In this document: positions 19,113-29,071 of the stretch, one piece after another
Layout of the letters: each line of letters begins with the position of its first letter
Position numbering within the stretch: position 1 is the first letter of the stretch
Assembly: GCA_003427395.1 (NCBI GenBank)
Contig: BFEA01000244.1
Location: 379,726-433,063 of the forward strand
Length of the DNA: 53,338 bases
DNA from: Chara braunii
Taxonomy: Eukaryota; Streptophyta; Charophyceae; Charales; Characeae
Direction: 5' to 3'
Position numbers and translations under genes: made by a program
The notes under the pieces: model-generated
The model's input: only the letters and a program-made list of their open reading frames with translations
Told to the model about the DNA's origin: nothing
Databases searched by the model: none

Positions 19113-19511
19113 CACAGTCAAAAGTCATGTTCCACAGGTGTCATGGCTCACAGGCCCAAGCAGCAGCACACCAATGAAAATTCGGGAAAAGTACCAGGCC
19201 TTGACATTCCTAAGCAAGCAGGCCGTGGGGATGTGGTACCAGTACCAAGTCAAGCCACAAGAACCAGAGGCTGGGATGAGTTGAAGCTCAGTCCATGTCA
19301 ATATAAGGACTGGCCAGCCATATTTTGGACAGATTGCTCATTCGCATCAAGTATGGAAGTGCTGTTGCGCTTGTGCGCTAACAAGAGTGGCTGGGCGTTG
19401 AGGCCAGAGGACTGCGCTATTGTGTGTGAGAGAGAAGGCAGCCATAACTGTGCCAGAGTTAGTAGTTGGCATTAGTAGTAGTAGAAGAGTATAGTAGTGG
19501 GTGTATGCAGA
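19113..19511 (+). repeat. Probable fragment of another LTR
   Basis: Has a TATA-like CAATATAAGGAC near 19300 and, about 140 bases later, GGCAGCCATAACTG, a one-base variant of the CCATAGC motif that follows the TATA box in the other LTRs. It is cut on the right by the start of the F' LTR at 19512. Its ends are not visible, and LTR identity is an inference from layout alone. Confidence 0.35.
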
Positions 19512-20401
19512 TGAAACGGTATTCACCAGTTCGCAGTAGCTGATGCAGATCCCAGGGCTCGATCCCTAGTTCCCCACCTTACCTGTGTACAGTACCTGTG
19601 TCAACCCGTAGATTTGAACCTGTGACCTGTAGGACCGCCAGTGGTAGGTAGGGTCTGGGAGGTTACATGGTATAGGGGATTCGAACTGTAGATCTGTCGG
19701 GTAGGAGTCTAGACAGTCCAGAGGTCGTAGCTGTAGACTGTCTGAAGGGTCAAAGTCGTAGCTGCTACTTACCTGAAAGGGCAGAGTCGTAGCTGCTACA
19801 GTACCGAAAGGCCAAGCAGATAGTTCTAGAAGTGGCCTTTCGGAGTCAGCCCCAGTTTAGGTAGAGGCCAGTGGGCAAGTGGTGGAAGTCCACCACGCAG
19901 AGTCAGCAGTCCCAGTCCAGTCAGTCCGGTCCAGTCAAGCAAGTACCGTCTGGGACTGTGTGCACCGGGGGGGGGCAGGGAAACAGGGCAGACCAACGAG
20001 GCACAGAGGTATAAATCAAGAGGCTGCGCCCAGCCATTCATTCATTCCTGCGGAAGCCATGCGGAAGCGCTGCCTCAGCGTCTTGTGCGAGGAGGTCTGC
20101 AGTGTGCCCGAAGTCGAAGTGGGCAGAGAAGTGTAGCATAGCGATAGGGTAGAGGCAGCTAGCGCTGCCATAGCTATAGTAGAGTGTGTGTGCGTTGTGT
20201 GAGTGTGCAGAGTGTCGTGTGTGGGATATCCAGGGTGATCCAGTGTGTGAACAGTGGATGTTGGGCGCTCAGTCGCCATAGCCAGTGGAAGTGAACTTAC
20301 CTGGAAGCCATATATCTGTGTACTGTGTGGGCGCACGTCGCCAGTCTGTTGTGCTGCTGTTCACGTGCATGAAAAGTGTGAAAGAGTCGAGTCTGATTAC
20401 A
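19512..20401 (+). repeat. F' LTR, diverged relative of family F
   Basis: Starts TGAAACGGTATTCACC and ends GAGTCTGATTACA; the F LTRs start TGAAACGGTTTCACC and end GAGTCTGATTGCA. It shares the promoter block GAGGTATAAAT (TATA at 20010-20017) followed by the CCAGCCATTCATTCATTC stretch (about 20031). Two CCATAGC motifs lie downstream (about 20167 and 20273). The rest has diverged strongly from F, so this is a separate subfamily. It lies in plus orientation, opposite to the F array. Confidence 0.8.
20010..20017 (+). promoter_or_regulatory. TATA box of F' LTR
   Basis: TATAAATC within GAGGTATAAATCAAGAGGC. It aligns with TATAAATA of the F LTRs (21617-21624, 28527-28534 and 37240-37247, minus strand). 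Confidence 0.75.
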
Positions 20402-20688
20402 CAGAGCTGGTTCTCAAGTAGTGGAGAGTGAGAGTGCATGCAAGTAGAGAGAGAAGACACGGTGAGGTAGTAGACAGAGAGAAGAGCAAGAAAGAGAGAA
20501 GAGGGAAGAGCATTGAGAGGGTCACATACTTGGATGATGATACTGGATACTGGTTACTTGGCATTGTGCTGTTGAGCGCTTGTGACTGGAACTCTTAATT
20601 GCTCATATGATAGTTGTTGAAAATTTTAAGCTGAGCTTACGTGGTCTTCAACTCTCTGGCCTCCAGTGTGGATTTCATGTGATCTCAT

Positions 20689-20765
<77 letters not shown>

Positions 20766-21131
20766 TCAAGGTGGCGAACTGAGAGGTTCATTGCACCATA
20801 TTTCCCTGAATTTTTTCTTTTTTCTTGTTTTTTTATTTTATTTTTGAGCCCGCATTGTCTGCTTCTGAAATTTTTGACGACATTGCTTGTGGGGATGCGG
20901 CAAAAAACTCCAAATTTTGGGCCTTCCATTAACCATCTCTCCTTTGGAGGGAATTGTATGCTTCTGAGGGAGTAGCGGCGGATTTAGGCATCTGTTCTAC
21001 TCTGGGGTTGATGAGGAGATGGTCGCTCCTCACAACGGAGGCAGTGTGACCTCTCTTGTGGATATGGGAGAGTAAAGGGTAGGTAAAGAAGTTCGATGCT
21101 GTGGATACCCTTTTTTGTCTAGTTAACATTT
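20402..21131 (+). other. Leader of the F' element, interrupted by D2
   Basis: Begins CAGAGCTGGTTCTC, which looks like the right half of the usual primer-site context with its left half lost. It holds GA-rich sequence, a long (GT)n run and a T-rich stretch (20810-20850), with no supported coding frame. It ends where D2's LTR begins. F' internal sequence should resume on the far side of D2, outside the window. Confidence 0.5.
20692..20764. repeat. (GT)n microsatellite
   Basis: About 36 uninterrupted GT dinucleotides. Confidence 0.97.
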
Positions 21132-21149
21132 TGCAAGGAATATGAGTGT
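21132..21149 (-). repeat. First 18 bases of D2 3' LTR
   Basis: TGCAAGGAATATGAGTGT equals the D2 5' LTR end at 43388-43405. The LTR continues at 37886 after the F array. The last four bases, GTGT, are repeated at 37886-37889 as the target duplication. Confidence 0.9.
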
Positions 21150-22104
21150 TGCAATCAGACTCGACTTCGGACTTGCTCACAACATGCACACTTGAGAACC
21201 GATGGCAAAACCGAACTCTTCCAACTCAGAAACAACATAAACTTGTATTAAACTCAGTCTGAATCAACTGTACCACTTGCGGCTATGGCCGCCGAGCACT
21301 GTCTCTACCACCAGCCTCACTCTACCTCACTCTCGCATGCACGCAGGTATGAGAATCACCCTGAATGTCCACGCTGCACAGTCACATCCACTGTCTATAC
21401 TCTGCCTACACCAACAGCTGGGCGGCTATGGCCGCCGTCATCTTCCTCCTCCTAGCTATGGCCGCCGGTGTCTCTCTCACTGGTTCGCTATGGCCGCTAT
21501 CTTCTTCTCAGCCCACTTCTTCTCCGGGCATCTGCATTCCTCCACGCACAAGATACCAAGGCAGCTCTTCCTCATGGCACACGGGCGAATGAATGAATGG
21601 CTGGACGCTGCCTCTTTATTTATACCTCTTCGGAGGTACACGGGCCTGCCTCAAAACGTGTGGGCCTCGGCCAAAACGTGTGGCCCAGGGAAGCTTCCCG
21701 ACGTTTGGCCTTCTGGGCCAAAACATGTGGAACCCACAGCGTGGTCCAGAACCTTCCCCACATGCAGCCCCTACCCCTGGTACTTGCTGACTGGACTGGC
21801 CTACAGGGACCTACGACCTTCTAGAGCCTACAGACTTACAGACAGACTCTAGGCCTCAATAGACTCCGATAGAGACTTCTAGAACAGACCTTCCTAGGCC
21901 TAACCGTAACAGACGTAACTCCTAATCTACGGACCTGGGAATTGAGTCTCACACAGATCACTGGGCCTATGTACAGGGTATGGGATAGGTCTAAGGATTG
22001 AATCTCACTCAGCACACAGGGTCAATGTACAGGGTTTGGGCACAGGTCTAGGGATCGAATCTCTGTGTCTGCAAAGGTCGGGTTAACTGGGTGAAACCGT
22101 TTCA
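21150..22104 (-). repeat. F LTR 1 (3' LTR of F1)
   Basis: On the minus strand it starts TGAAACGGTTTCACCC and ends GAGTCTGATTGCA. TATA box TATAAATA at 21617-21624. Four CCATAGC motifs downstream of it (about 21490, 21462, 21426 and 21287). U3 has three units of about 57 bp (about 21937-22070), each with a gatcgaatctc-type core. The purine-rich AGGACGGCGGGAG precedes the LTR on the minus strand (22105-22117). Confidence 0.9.
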
Positions 22105-22142
22105 CTCCCGCCGTCCTAAATTCGAGGTCCTCCGAGAACACT

Positions 22143-22868
22143 CTAACTCAAGATAGGACCTTTGCCCTTTCTTTCCCTCTCATAGGCGTGTGCTATGTCG
22201 GGAGCGGTTTCTAGTAGCTCGGTTCTTGTAAACCATCTGTCGTCCCCGGGTTCCTGGTATGCCAACCTAACCTTATACTGTTCTTGGGGATGACCTCGAC
22301 CACCTGTCCTGAACACGTCCTCTTCCGCTATGTGATCTATATCATATGCACCATCCATGTCTGGTGGAATCATTGATCTTCTGGAAGGAAATATGTTAGA
22401 TGTGGTGCAAGGTAACAACTTAGAGGCATGGAAGACTGGGTACGTGTGGAGGTGTGCTGGGATCTCTATCGTATATGACGGGTCGTCCTCTCCTCCTTTG
22501 ACTTGTAGCACAGGCCACGGTCCTCTATAAGCAGGTAAGAGCTTCTGCGAGATGTTTTCCTCAGGTGTGAACTCCTTTGACTTGACCCTGACTAGATCGC
22601 CTACGTGAAACTGTGAAGGTCGGCGGTGCTTGTTGGCTTGCTCTATCATCCGATGTTGGGCTTTCCTCAGATTGACTATGACCCTAACGACTTCCTGCTG
22701 GTGCTGCAATGCAAACTCTCGTGTGCTGGGTGGTAGTCTTTGTATCTGGTCCCGATTTAGTCCCTCAAATAGTCGCCTAGGCCTAAAGGACTTATGTAGC
22801 TCATTAGGAGTTCTGCAAGTAGCTAGGTGGACACTATTATTGTAGGCGCTTGCTACTTTGGGAAGCAT
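22143..22868 (-). CDS. pol: F1 integrase carboxyl end with chromodomain-like tail
   Basis: A 241-residue open frame. It begins in the integrase core end (MLPKVASAYNNSVHLATCRTP; Ty3 integrases commonly have SYN and PFEL near here). A linker helix follows, then the GPY/F module (VGDLVRVKSKEF, YRGPWPVLQV) at about residues 95-130 and YPVFHASKLLP. From about 185 the chromodomain-like segment reads DIDHIAEEDVFRT, YKVRLAYQE and DRWFTRTELLE. It ends with a basic tail and a stop near the purine tract, so this is the true pol end. Chromoviruses use this domain in target choice. Confidence 0.85.
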   Translation of the reverse strand: MLPKVASAYNNSVHLATCRTPNELHKSFRPRRLFEGLNRDQIQRLPPSTREFALQHQQEVVRVIVNLRKAQHRMIEQANKHRRPSQFHVGDLVRVKSKEFTPEENISQKLLPAYRGPWPVLQVKGGEDDPSYTIEIPAHLHTYPVFHASKLLPCTTSNIFPSRRSMIPPDMDGAYDIDHIAEEDVFRTGGRGHPQEQYKVRLAYQEPGDDRWFTRTELLETAPDIAHAYERERKGKGPILS

Positions 22869-23080
22869 CTCATCCCAGTTTATCTAATCTGGTCTAATAT
22901 ACATTCTGAGTAGCTGCTGCAAGATCTTATTCATCTGCTCTATCTGACCGTTAGTCTCTAGGTGTCGTACCGACGACATCAACAACTTAGACCCATAGAC
23001 TTTCATAAGATCCTGCCCATTCTGCCCTGTAAACCGCGTGTCCCTATCACTAACTATGGACAATGACATGGCATGCTCGC
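22869..23080 (-). pseudogene. pol: F1 integrase core, second half
   Basis: Frame 22884-23069 carries VSDRDTRFT (second catalytic Asp) and LETNGQIEQMN (catalytic Glu). It is out of frame with the first half at 23081 by a small indel, and a stop separates it from 22868. All three D-D-E residues are therefore present but not on one frame. Confidence 0.75.
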
Positions 23081-23854
23081 TTACCAGAAGTCGAAAAACT
23101 TGTTAATATCTAAGTCTGTACGTGCCTCTGAAGACACGGGAACAAAAACTGCATACTTACTAAATCTATCTACTATGACCATGACTTGAGTCTTGTCGTG
23201 CTTACTTCTAACCCCGGTATCCATGAAGTCAATGGAAACCGAATCTCCGGGTTCTGATGGAATAGGCAAGGGTCTAAGAAGACCTAGCGGGGCTCTCGTT
23301 GTGGACTTGTTACGCTGACACATCTTACAACTGCGCACATACTCTATGCAATCTGCTTTCATTTTTGGCCACGTGTATGACATCATCAGGTTAGCGAAGG
23401 TCTTCTGCCATCCGAAGTGTCCTTCCATATCATGGCATTCCCTTGGAATCAGGCTACAAATTTCTTCACTGTTGGGGACACATAGTCTGTCAGCGACGTT
23501 GGTCTTCTCGAGCAATAGCCCATTTGTGGTTCGGTAGTGTGGCTCACTATATGGGGCTTCCTTCACTCCGTTCAACAACTCACTGTAGATCGGGTGTTGT
23601 GCATAGACATCTCTTACTTTCTGCTGCAGGCCGGCCCCTATGTCTAGATAGTGCACCATCGCGCCAAAGTCATCAACTCTTCTATTTAGAGCATCAACTA
23701 CCACATTGTACTTTCCTTTTACTGGCTTTAACTCAAAGTCAAATTGGTCTATCTCAGCAACCCATCTAGTTAACTTGGGCGTCATCTTGGTCTGTGTCTT
23801 TAGCCATCGAAGAGTCTCGTGATCAGTGTATACCTTGAAGTGCCTTCCAAGCAT
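23081..23854 (-). CDS. pol: F1 RNase H end, integrase zinc-binding domain and core start
   Basis: 257 residues. RNase H end: VYTDHETLRWL, then VVVDALNRR (DALSRR normal; the Asp is kept). Zinc-binding domain at about residues 138-184: ECHDMEGHFG gives the two His four apart and CKMCQRNKS the two Cys. Core start SIDFMDTGVRS with the first catalytic Asp, then VIVDRFSKYAV. Ends at FFDFW by frameshift into the next part. Confidence 0.8.
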   Translation of the reverse strand: MLGRHFKVYTDHETLRWLKTQTKMTPKLTRWVAEIDQFDFELKPVKGKYNVVVDALNRRVDDFGAMVHYLDIGAGLQQKVRDVYAQHPIYSELLNGVKEAPYSEPHYRTTNGLLLEKTNVADRLCVPNSEEICSLIPRECHDMEGHFGWQKTFANLMMSYTWPKMKADCIEYVRSCKMCQRNKSTTRAPLGLLRPLPIPSEPGDSVSIDFMDTGVRSKHDKTQVMVIVDRFSKYAVFVPVSSEARTDLDINKFFDFW

Positions 23855-24418
23855 GTAGTGTTTCCAGTGATCTAAGGTCTACCTGAGAGCGTAGAGTTCC
23901 CTCTCGTATGTCGATGTTGTGACTTTCTCTGAAGGCAACCTGGCTTACATGAACTCTACGGGTATGTAACCATTGTCGTCATCTTGCTGCAAAACGACGC
24001 CTATGCCATACTGACTAGCATCTGTAGTAACAACCTGGTCCCACTTCCAGCTAGTCTCTTTCTTCAGTAACCTACGAAGGGGAGCAGCGATCGTAGAGAA
24101 GTTCCTCACAAACTTCCTATAGTAGTTAGCCAGTCCTAAAAACGAGTGCAGCTCTGTCAGCGTCTTAGGAGTTGGCCAGTCTCTAATGGATGCAATCTTG
24201 TCATCCTCAGGCCGAATGTCATCGGCGTCTAGCACAAGGACCTCTGTCTTGGCCCATTTGCACTTCTTTGGGTTAATTTTGAAGTTAGACTCTCTCAGCT
24301 TGCTTAGAATCTGCCGCAGATGGCACTCATGTTCCTCGAGGGTCTTGCTAAACACAAGGATGTCGTCTAAATAAACTGCGACGAATATATCCAAACATGG
24401 TCTAAACAAAACGTTCAT
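23855..24418 (-). CDS. pol: F1 reverse transcriptase end and RNase H start, with deletion
   Basis: Open frame 23945-24418 (157 residues). It starts [23 protein letters not shown] with the RT catalytic YLDD. The thumb and connection read [19 protein letters not shown]. RNase H opens [15 protein letters not shown]. Compared with F2, about 30 residues between ETSWKWD and VVTTDAS are missing in frame. A stop follows PVEFM, and 23855-23944 is RNase H in a broken frame. Confidence 0.8.
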
Positions 24419-25023
24419 GCAAGCTGAAATGTAGCCGGTGCATTAGTAAGTCCAAACGACATCACTATGAACTCGTAATGCCCATATCTTGTCCTGAACG
24501 TCGTCTTATACGGATCGTCGGGATGCACTTCTATATGATGGTAACCTGACTTCAAATCTATCTGATGGTAACCTGACTTCAAATCTATCTTTGAGAAATA
24601 CTTGCATCCATGCACTCGATCTAACAGGTCATCTATGCGAGGTAGTGGCTCTGCATTCTTAATTGTGATGGCGTTCTGCCCCCTGTAGTCTATGCACATA
24701 CGCAACTCTCCCTCTTTCTTTGGGACGAATAGAACAGGTGCGCCGAACGGTGACGAACTAGGTCTGATCCATCCTTTCTCCAGAAGCTCGTCTAGCTGTT
24801 TGCGAAGCTCCTCTAACTCCTTGGGAGACATCCTGTAGACTGCCCCCTTAGGCGTTTTACTGCCAAGTTCTGTTTTTATACGGTGCTGGATCAGTTTGCG
24901 CACTACTCCTAAAGGTGCTTCAGATAGGTCTTTGTACTCTTCCAGCAGACTGGCGATAGTAGGATGGATCTTCTGTTCTTCCTTTGGCTGGTCAACAATC
25001 GGCCTAACATAGGCTACGAACAC
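24415..25023 (-). CDS. pol: F1 reverse transcriptase amino-terminal half
   Basis: 202 residues: linker ([20 protein letters not shown]), [22 protein letters not shown]-type fingers, [34 protein letters not shown], then the first catalytic Asp in [10 protein letters not shown]. That segment is duplicated in tandem (DLKSGYHQI then DLKSGYHHI, 10 residues), which would disturb the palm. It ends at [11 protein letters not shown] and overlaps the next frame by a shift. Confidence 0.85.
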   Translation of the reverse strand: MFVAYVRPIVDQPKEEQKIHPTIASLLEEYKDLSEAPLGVVRKLIQHRIKTELGSKTPKGAVYRMSPKELEELRKQLDELLEKGWIRPSSSPFGAPVLFVPKKEGELRMCIDYRGQNAITIKNAEPLPRIDDLLDRVHGCKYFSKIDLKSGYHQIDLKSGYHHIEVHPDDPYKTTFRTRYGHYEFIVMSFGLTNAPATFQLA

Positions 25024-25420
25024 CTGCTCTTCAAGTTGCTCCTTTCACACAAGTTTGGTGAACGCAGGAGCGTTGAGGCCGCAATGGGCGAGGGGATTAT
25101 CTACCCCGGACTCATGGAACAGGCGGACTTGCTTGAGTTCGCCTGACACGCTAGGGAGCCTAGACTCGTGCTCTCTAAGGTGCAGTGTGGCTCCCGCTGC
25201 CTCTCCCAATCGGTGCCTAACACAAGGTCAAATGAGAGATTCTCTTCTACGAGGAGGGTCAAGGAATGCAGTACTTTCTCGACCTTTCCATCTTTCTCGA
25301 GGCGAAAGTAGGCGTGGACCCCCTCGACATACTCTTCGACGCGCATCCTACTGTTGTCTGCGAGGATGCTGACTACAGGTTCCTCTAATCGCCGGACTTT
25401 TAGATTTAGCTTCAACTTCT
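25024..25420 (-). pseudogene. pol: F1 protease remnant without active site
   Basis: Open part 25101-25415. It keeps the protease second half (PVVSILADNSR, VEEYVEGVHAYF, LSFDLVLGTDW). The first half with D-S-G, the gag zinc knuckle and the linker are deleted. Near 25428 the protease sequence joins directly to gag sequence that in F2 lies about 630 bases further on. Neither cleavage nor RNA binding is expected. Confidence 0.75.
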
Positions 25421-26126
25421 TCAGCGCCTTATGACCTTTCCATTCTGGCCGGACCTTTGTCCTCCTCCTTGCGGCCTCCGTCCGACCGCAACAGCAACGT
25501 AGGTTCTCCCCTGACTAGCACTATTGTCCTCCTCTTCTAGTCCCCACTCCTTATCAGAGTAGGGAACCTCGTCTGCACCACCTTCCTCCATCGTCAGAAT
25601 CAGACTATCTTTGGCCTTAATTTGGCCGGAGATGGTGCTTCCCTTCCACATTTTTCCCTTTGACAAGTCCTTGTGCCAGAACGTGGTAACTGGCGACGCT
25701 TGGGCGGCAAATGCAACTGCCTCCCGACTAAGAGTGTCATAAGTCATGCCCTGCTGATTCTTCTTTTCGAAGAAGCATCCCTGAATATTCTCAGGCAGGG
25801 CACGGTAGAAGAGTTTAAGTAGTTGGGCATCAGTTATTCCATGCCTAGGGACCACAATCAATTCGTCCATCGCGAACTTAACTGCATGCACACTCAACTG
25901 ACGAGTGTGTATCATTTGGAGCTTGTCGGAGGCTTTGAGCCCCGACATCACATCTGAGAATCGCTCCAAGGGGTGTCAGTCTGGAATACGTAACCATATC
26001 ATTCTCACAATTTGCAGCGTGGGCGAGCAACCTAGCAAAGTTGGTCGCCTCATCTCGAAGGGCCTGGAAGGCCACCAAAACGTGGTCCTTAGGCGTGACT
26101 CCCTGTAAGTACAAATAGGAGCGCAC
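25421..26126 (-). pseudogene. gag: F1 gag, capsid part
   Basis: Frames 25421-25969 and 25878-26126 overlap across a frameshift near 25970, where F2 has about 25 extra bases. Motifs shared with F2 are SYLYLQGVTPKDHVLVAFQAL (capsid), RFSDVMSGLKASDKLQMI, LPENIQGCFFEKKNQQGM and a tail with GRRPQGGGQRSG. These belong to the Ty3/gypsy gag capsid, which forms the particle shell. Confidence 0.75.
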
Positions 26127-27130
26127 GTTGGCCTCTCAGTTATCAAAATCCTTCCCCTTCTTCCCACTGAAGGGTTTGGGCAAACGGACCTTGACTTTCT
26201 CGTGGCGTGGTGGGGCCGGCTCCTCTTCCTTAGGAGTTGCTAACTTGGCGCCTTGAATGGCGCCAGTGCAGAATTCTTTCGTTTTACTAATTTCCAGGTG
26301 GACCTGGTCCACCAGGTACTTCATCATGTCGCGCGCAAAATCCTTAAACCCAACACGTATTGCATCTATCTTTACTTCTAAGTTGCAGNCCAGGTGGACC
26401 TGGTCCACCAGGTACTTCATCATGTCGCGCGCAAAATCCTTAAACCCAACACGTATTGCATCTATCTTTACTTCTAAGTTGCAGATGTACTGCGTCTTCT
26501 TACGATGTGCAATTAGTAGAGACTCCACACTCTGGGTCAGGGTATCAAGTTTAGTGGCTATCTCAGTCTCTTCCCTGATCTTCCCCATCCTGGTCTCCGT
26601 CGCTTTCAGGTCCCTTTCTGCTCGCTTTGCCACCTCCAAACGCCTAACTTTCTCTCGGGACATACGCCACTTCCATGCTCTTTGTTGTTCCTCCTCTTTC
26701 ACCTTTCTCCTCACCGGGTCCCTTTCTGATTCCAACTCCCTTCTCGCCACCTCTCTCTGCTTGGGGTATGGCCAATTCTGCCTCCCTATCTTCCCCCAGC
26801 TCCAAGTGTGCGGTCCACTCTTGTGTCAACTTCTCAATCTGCTCCTCCTTACTCGTACTAGCTTCACCTCTTCTTGTTTCCAATGGCTCCTCTTCTTATA
26901 CTTCTTCTTGTTCTTCTTTCTCCACCTCCGCTTGTATAACCGCCATTTTCTCCTCCTGCTTTTGCGTCCAGTTCTTCATTTCCTCCTCCAGCTGCCTCTT
27001 CTTCACCTCTTGCTCCTCCAGCAAGGCCAACATCTTGGCCTACTTCATTAACTCCCTCTTCTCCATCCTTTCCTTCTTCTCTCGCAGAATGGCGGCAACT
27101 TTCTCCTCTTGCTCCTTGCTGTAGGGGTGG
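26127..27130 (-). pseudogene. gag: F1 gag amino-terminal coiled-coil part
   Basis: Frame 26136-26750 is Lys/Glu/Arg-rich with heptad-like spacing (RAWKWRMSREKVRRLEVAKR, then TEIATKLDTLTQSVESLL), followed by CNLEVKIDAIRVGFKDFARD and the capsid start RLPKPFSGKKGKDFD. It contains a one-base N with a duplicated 95-bp segment that is probably artificial. 26644-26883 and beyond continue the charged region in another frame up to about 27130. Confidence 0.65.
26294..26484. repeat. 95-bp exact direct repeat around a single N (assembly join)
   Basis: 26294-26388 and 26390-26484 appear identical, separated by one N at 26389. F2 has the segment once, followed at the same base by its own N gap. This looks like two contig ends overlapped and joined, not a biological duplication. 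Confidence 0.85.
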
Positions 27131-27463
27131 TGCTAGTTCCTGACCTGAGGGTCACCATGGTGATAGTGCACAAAAAGCAACGATTCCGCGCCTCAACACG
27201 TAGACCAAACAGGTTAACTTCTATCGAGGGGTCTTAACCCACTACTCGGGCTAGTCTCACGGTTCTATGACCACAATCACAGAGTCCTACCGACCTAGAC
27301 AGGACTGACAGGGAGATATGCCTGACTGACCTTGACAGACTTGACGTCAGCAAGTACCCAGGTGAAGGTGCACATCCACGGGGTAAGGGATAGGCCACGG
27401 CATGGAGAGGTAGTTCCGGTAATCTTCTTGCTCCAACTGGGTCGACACTCCGATCAAAAGTCT

Positions 27464-27606
27464 TGGTCAACTCACCGGTCAACGCTCCTGGTCAACGTCG
27501 TGGTCAACTTTGGTCAACGCCTGGTCAACGCTCTTGGTCAACCCTTGGTCAACACCCGGTCAACGTTGGTCAACTCTCGGTCAACATTGGTCAACTCCCC
27601 TGGTTA
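27464..27606 (-). promoter_or_regulatory. Cluster of 12 GTTGACC (W-box-like) repeats, F1 leader
   Basis: On the plus strand GGTCAAC occurs exactly 12 times, spaced about 10-16 bases, separated by short variable linkers. On the element's sense strand this is GTTGACC, which contains TTGACC, the core of the plant WRKY W-box TTGAC(C/T). The block recurs at 36264-36415 in F2. A regulatory role is an inference. Confidence 0.5.
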
Positions 27607-27822
27607 ACCTTCCAACCTTCCGGCTATGGTGGACCTTCTTCTTCGTCAAAATCTTCGGCTTCTTCACCTTGGCTATGGCTGACTTCGTCTCCCTCTTCGT
27701 CACTTTCTTCTTCTCTATACGTCTCTCTCTTTCTTCTTACTAATTGTCTTCTTTCCCTAGCTTGGCAGCTATGGCTGCCGTACCCCCCATTCTCTCTCTT
27801 CCTCTCTATCCCTCTCTCTTGT

Positions 27823-27969
<147 letters not shown>

Positions 27970-28047
27970 CCCTGCCAAGCTCTGGCTATGGCGGCTCCTT
28001 CTTCCAACTCGCTGCTGCAGCTCCGCCGGCGTGGACAACTGGTACCA

Positions 28048-28059
28048 GCTCCAATACCA
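28048..28059 (-). other. F1 primer binding site
   Basis: TGGTATTGGAGC on the minus strand, one base from the LTR end. One base differs from the D and C site and two from the standard initiator tRNA-Met site. Confidence 0.75.
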
Positions 28060-28060
28060 A

Positions 28061-29003
28061 TGCAATCAGACTGGACTTCAGACTTGCTCACAACGTGCAC
28101 ACTTGAGAACCGATGGCAAAACCGAACTCTTCCAACTCAGAAACAACATGAACTTGTATTAAACTCAGTTTGAATCAACTGTACCACTTGCGGCTATGGA
28201 CGCCGAACACTGTACCTACCACTAGCCTCACTCTACCTCACTCTCGCATGCACGCACGTATGAGGATCACCCTGAATGTCCACGCTGCACAGTCACACCC
28301 ACTGTCTATACTCTGCCTACACCAACAGTTGGGCGGCTATGGCCGCCGTCGTCTTCCTCCTCCTAGCTATGGCCGCCGGTGTCTCTCTCATTGGTTCGCT
28401 ATGACCTCTATCTTCTTCACAACCCACTTCTTCTCCGGGTACCTGCAGTCCTCCACGCACAAGATACCAAGGCAGTCTTCCGCATGGCACACAGGCTAAT
28501 GAATGAATGGCTGGACGCTGCCTCTTTATTTATACCTCTTCGGAGGTACCCGGGCCTGCCTCAAGACGTGTGGGCCTGGACCAACCCAGGGAAGCGTCCA
28601 GACGTTTGGCCTTCTGGGTCAAGACGTGTGGAACCCACCGCGTGGTCCAAAACCTTCCCCACGTGCAGCCCCTATCCCTGGTACTTGCTGACTGGATTGG
28701 CCTACATGGACCTACGACCTTCTAGAGCCGACACACTTACAGACACACTCTAGGCCTCATTAGACTCAGATAGAGACTTCTAGAATAGACCTTCCTAGGC
28801 CTAACTGTAACATACCTAACTCCTAATCTACAGACCTAGGGATCGAGTCTCACACAGATCACTGGGCCTGTGTACAGGGTACAGGGTAGGTCTAGGGATC
28901 GAATCTCATTCAACACAGGGTCAATGTACAGGGTTTGGGCACACGTCTAGGGATCGAATCTCTGTGTCTGCAAATGTCGGGTTAACTGGGTGAAACCGTT
29001 TCA
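28061..29003 (-). repeat. F LTR 2, shared by F1 (5') and F2 (3')
   Basis: Same ends as LTR 1 (minus strand TGAAACGG to GATTGCA). TATA box at 28527-28534. Lacks about 10 bases present in LTR 1 (ccaacccaggg for ccaaaacgtgtggcccaggg, near 28580). A primer site lies on its left and F2's purine tract on its right, showing its double role. Confidence 0.9.
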
Positions 29004-29071
29004 CTCCCGCCGTCCTAAATTCGAAGTCCTCCGAGAACACTCAAACTCAAGATAAGACCTTTGCCCTTTCC

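Noticed and set aside
18424-19284. Long frame across the N gap
   Set aside because: Most of it is unknown bases; the flanks show no domain.
19560-19690. tRNA-derived SINE
   Set aside because: B-box-like pieces lie in the U3 of the F' LTR and align with F U3 repeats; no tail or target repeats.
20675-20929. Thr/His repeat protein
   Set aside because: Translation of the (GT)n microsatellite.
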